Assembly: GCA_036401755.1 (NCBI GenBank)
Contig: DASWUD010000188.1
Span: 1 to 5,676, forward strand
Direction of reading: 5' to 3'
DNA length: 5,676 nt
From: DASWUD01 sp036401755
GTDB lineage: Bacteria > Pseudomonadota > Gammaproteobacteria > Thiohalomonadales > Thiohalomonadaceae
The stretch's first letter is position 1; each line of letters opens with the position of its first letter. The notes under the pieces are model-generated. The model was not told the origin of the DNA and did no database searches. It was given only the letters and a program-made list of their open reading frames with translations. Shown one piece after another: positions 5,133-5,676 of the stretch. Both the position numbers and the translations under genes were made by a program.

Positions 5133-5676
5133 TGACACTGTTGAGGATAAAGTAGGCGGCTATCACCAGCGCGACGAGGATCCAGCCGATGCGATCGATA
5201 TAGGGGCGCAAGGCCTGCTCGGCACGGGCCCCTCCCCAGCGCATCAAACCAGCCACCAGGAAGAAACGCGCACCGCGGCCTATCACCGAGGCAACCATGA
5301 AGGGCAGAAAGGCCATGCCGATGGCGCCAGCGCCGATGGTGAAGAGCTTATAGGGGATCGGCGAAAAACCGGCGATGAAGATGGCCCAGAACCCCCACTC
5401 CTGGAACCAGAGATGGACCTGCTGATAATGCTCCCAATAACCGGCCGAGCGTATCAGCGGTTCGATGAACTCCAGGGCATAGGTGCCAATCAGATAACCG
5501 AACGCCCCCCCCAGCACCGACATCAGGGTCGTCAGACCTGCGTAAAACCAGGCACGCTCCGGTTTAGCCAGCGCCATCGGCGCCAGCATCACATCGGGAG
5601 GGATGGGAAAGAAGGAGGACTCAGCGAAGCTCAGACCCGCCAGGAAGCGCGGGGCGTGTTTATGGACCGACCAGCG
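5125..5676 (-). CDS. YqaA-family (VTT/DedA-like) membrane protein, N-terminus cut off
   Basis: The reading frame stays open to the right edge, so the true start is outside the window; 183 residues are visible. It belongs to the YqaA branch of the VTT/DedA superfamily of inner-membrane proteins, which includes lipid-carrier flippases in other branches; the exact substrate here is unknown. Visible order: RFLAGLSFAESSFFPIPPD (10-28), the first re-entrant region with a conserved acidic residue (Glu19) and PIPPD; a membrane segment (about 43-67, VLGGAFGYLIG); an amphipathic stretch; the second re-entrant motif FIAGFSPIPYKLFTIGAGAIG (100-120); further hydrophobic helices to residue 144; and a final membrane helix (164-178). 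A 468-base ORF starting at the internal GTG 5592 would drop the first motif and is a worse model. The last bases overlap nlpD. In pseudomonads a gene of this family lies between pcm and nlpD (recalled), so pcm and surE may lie just beyond the edge. Confidence 0.9.
   Translation of the reverse strand, partial: RWSVHKHAPRFLAGLSFAESSFFPIPPDVMLAPMALAKPERAWFYAGLTTLMSVLGGAFGYLIGTYALEFIEPLIRSAGYWEHYQQVHLWFQEWGFWAIFIAGFSPIPYKLFTIGAGAIGMAFLPFMVASVIGRGARFFLVAGLMRWGGARAEQALRPYIDRIGWILVALVIAAYFILNSVNG

Noticed and set aside
1..5676. CRISPR arrays, tRNA or rRNA genes, insertion sequences, phage genes
   Set aside because: No spaced direct repeats, no cloverleaf or rRNA-like sequence, and no transposase or integrase frame were seen. 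All six genes are ordinary chromosomal families.

Overview
The window looks like chromosomal DNA from a gammaproteobacterium. The evidence is an RpoS stress sigma factor preceded by nlpD and a YqaA-type membrane protein gene, plus close protein similarity (recalled, not searched) to Escherichia coli AlaA, AlaC and RpoS. The DNA is moderately GC-rich with few gaps and no sign of mobile DNA. I cannot name the genus; the YqaA-nlpD-rpoS order resembles pseudomonads and related non-enteric lineages more than E. coli, where I recall pcm directly before nlpD.

Left part (1-2749, all minus strand): an amino-acid biosynthesis operon read right to left. alaC (TTG start) overlaps alaA by four bases (GTGA). 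A 34-base gap follows, then the first 79 codons of homoserine dehydrogenase (hom), which runs off the left edge. A near-consensus sigma-70 promoter (TTGACA, 17-base spacer, TAATGT) at 2804-2832 is well placed to drive the operon. alaC and alaA encode two diverged fold-type I aminotransferases expected to make alanine from pyruvate and glutamate. hom is the branch enzyme towards threonine and methionine.

Middle (2750-3297): a 94-base divergent intergenic region, then a small Mth938-domain (DUF498) gene on the plus strand, then a compact hairpin with A and T tracts that should act as a bidirectional terminator between this gene and the convergent rpoS.

Right part (3298-5676, all minus strand): a YqaA/VTT membrane protein (cut by the right edge), nlpD (lipoprotein with LysM and a degenerate M23 domain) and rpoS. 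The first two genes overlap, and rpoS follows nlpD after 17 bases. This is the familiar cell-envelope plus stationary-phase sigma factor neighbourhood.

I found no evidence of an undescribed system. Points worth a second look are start-codon choices, the promoter packed against the divergent gene, a C7-A5 tract in nlpD, small palindromes in the alaC leader, and a divergent RpoS C-terminus.
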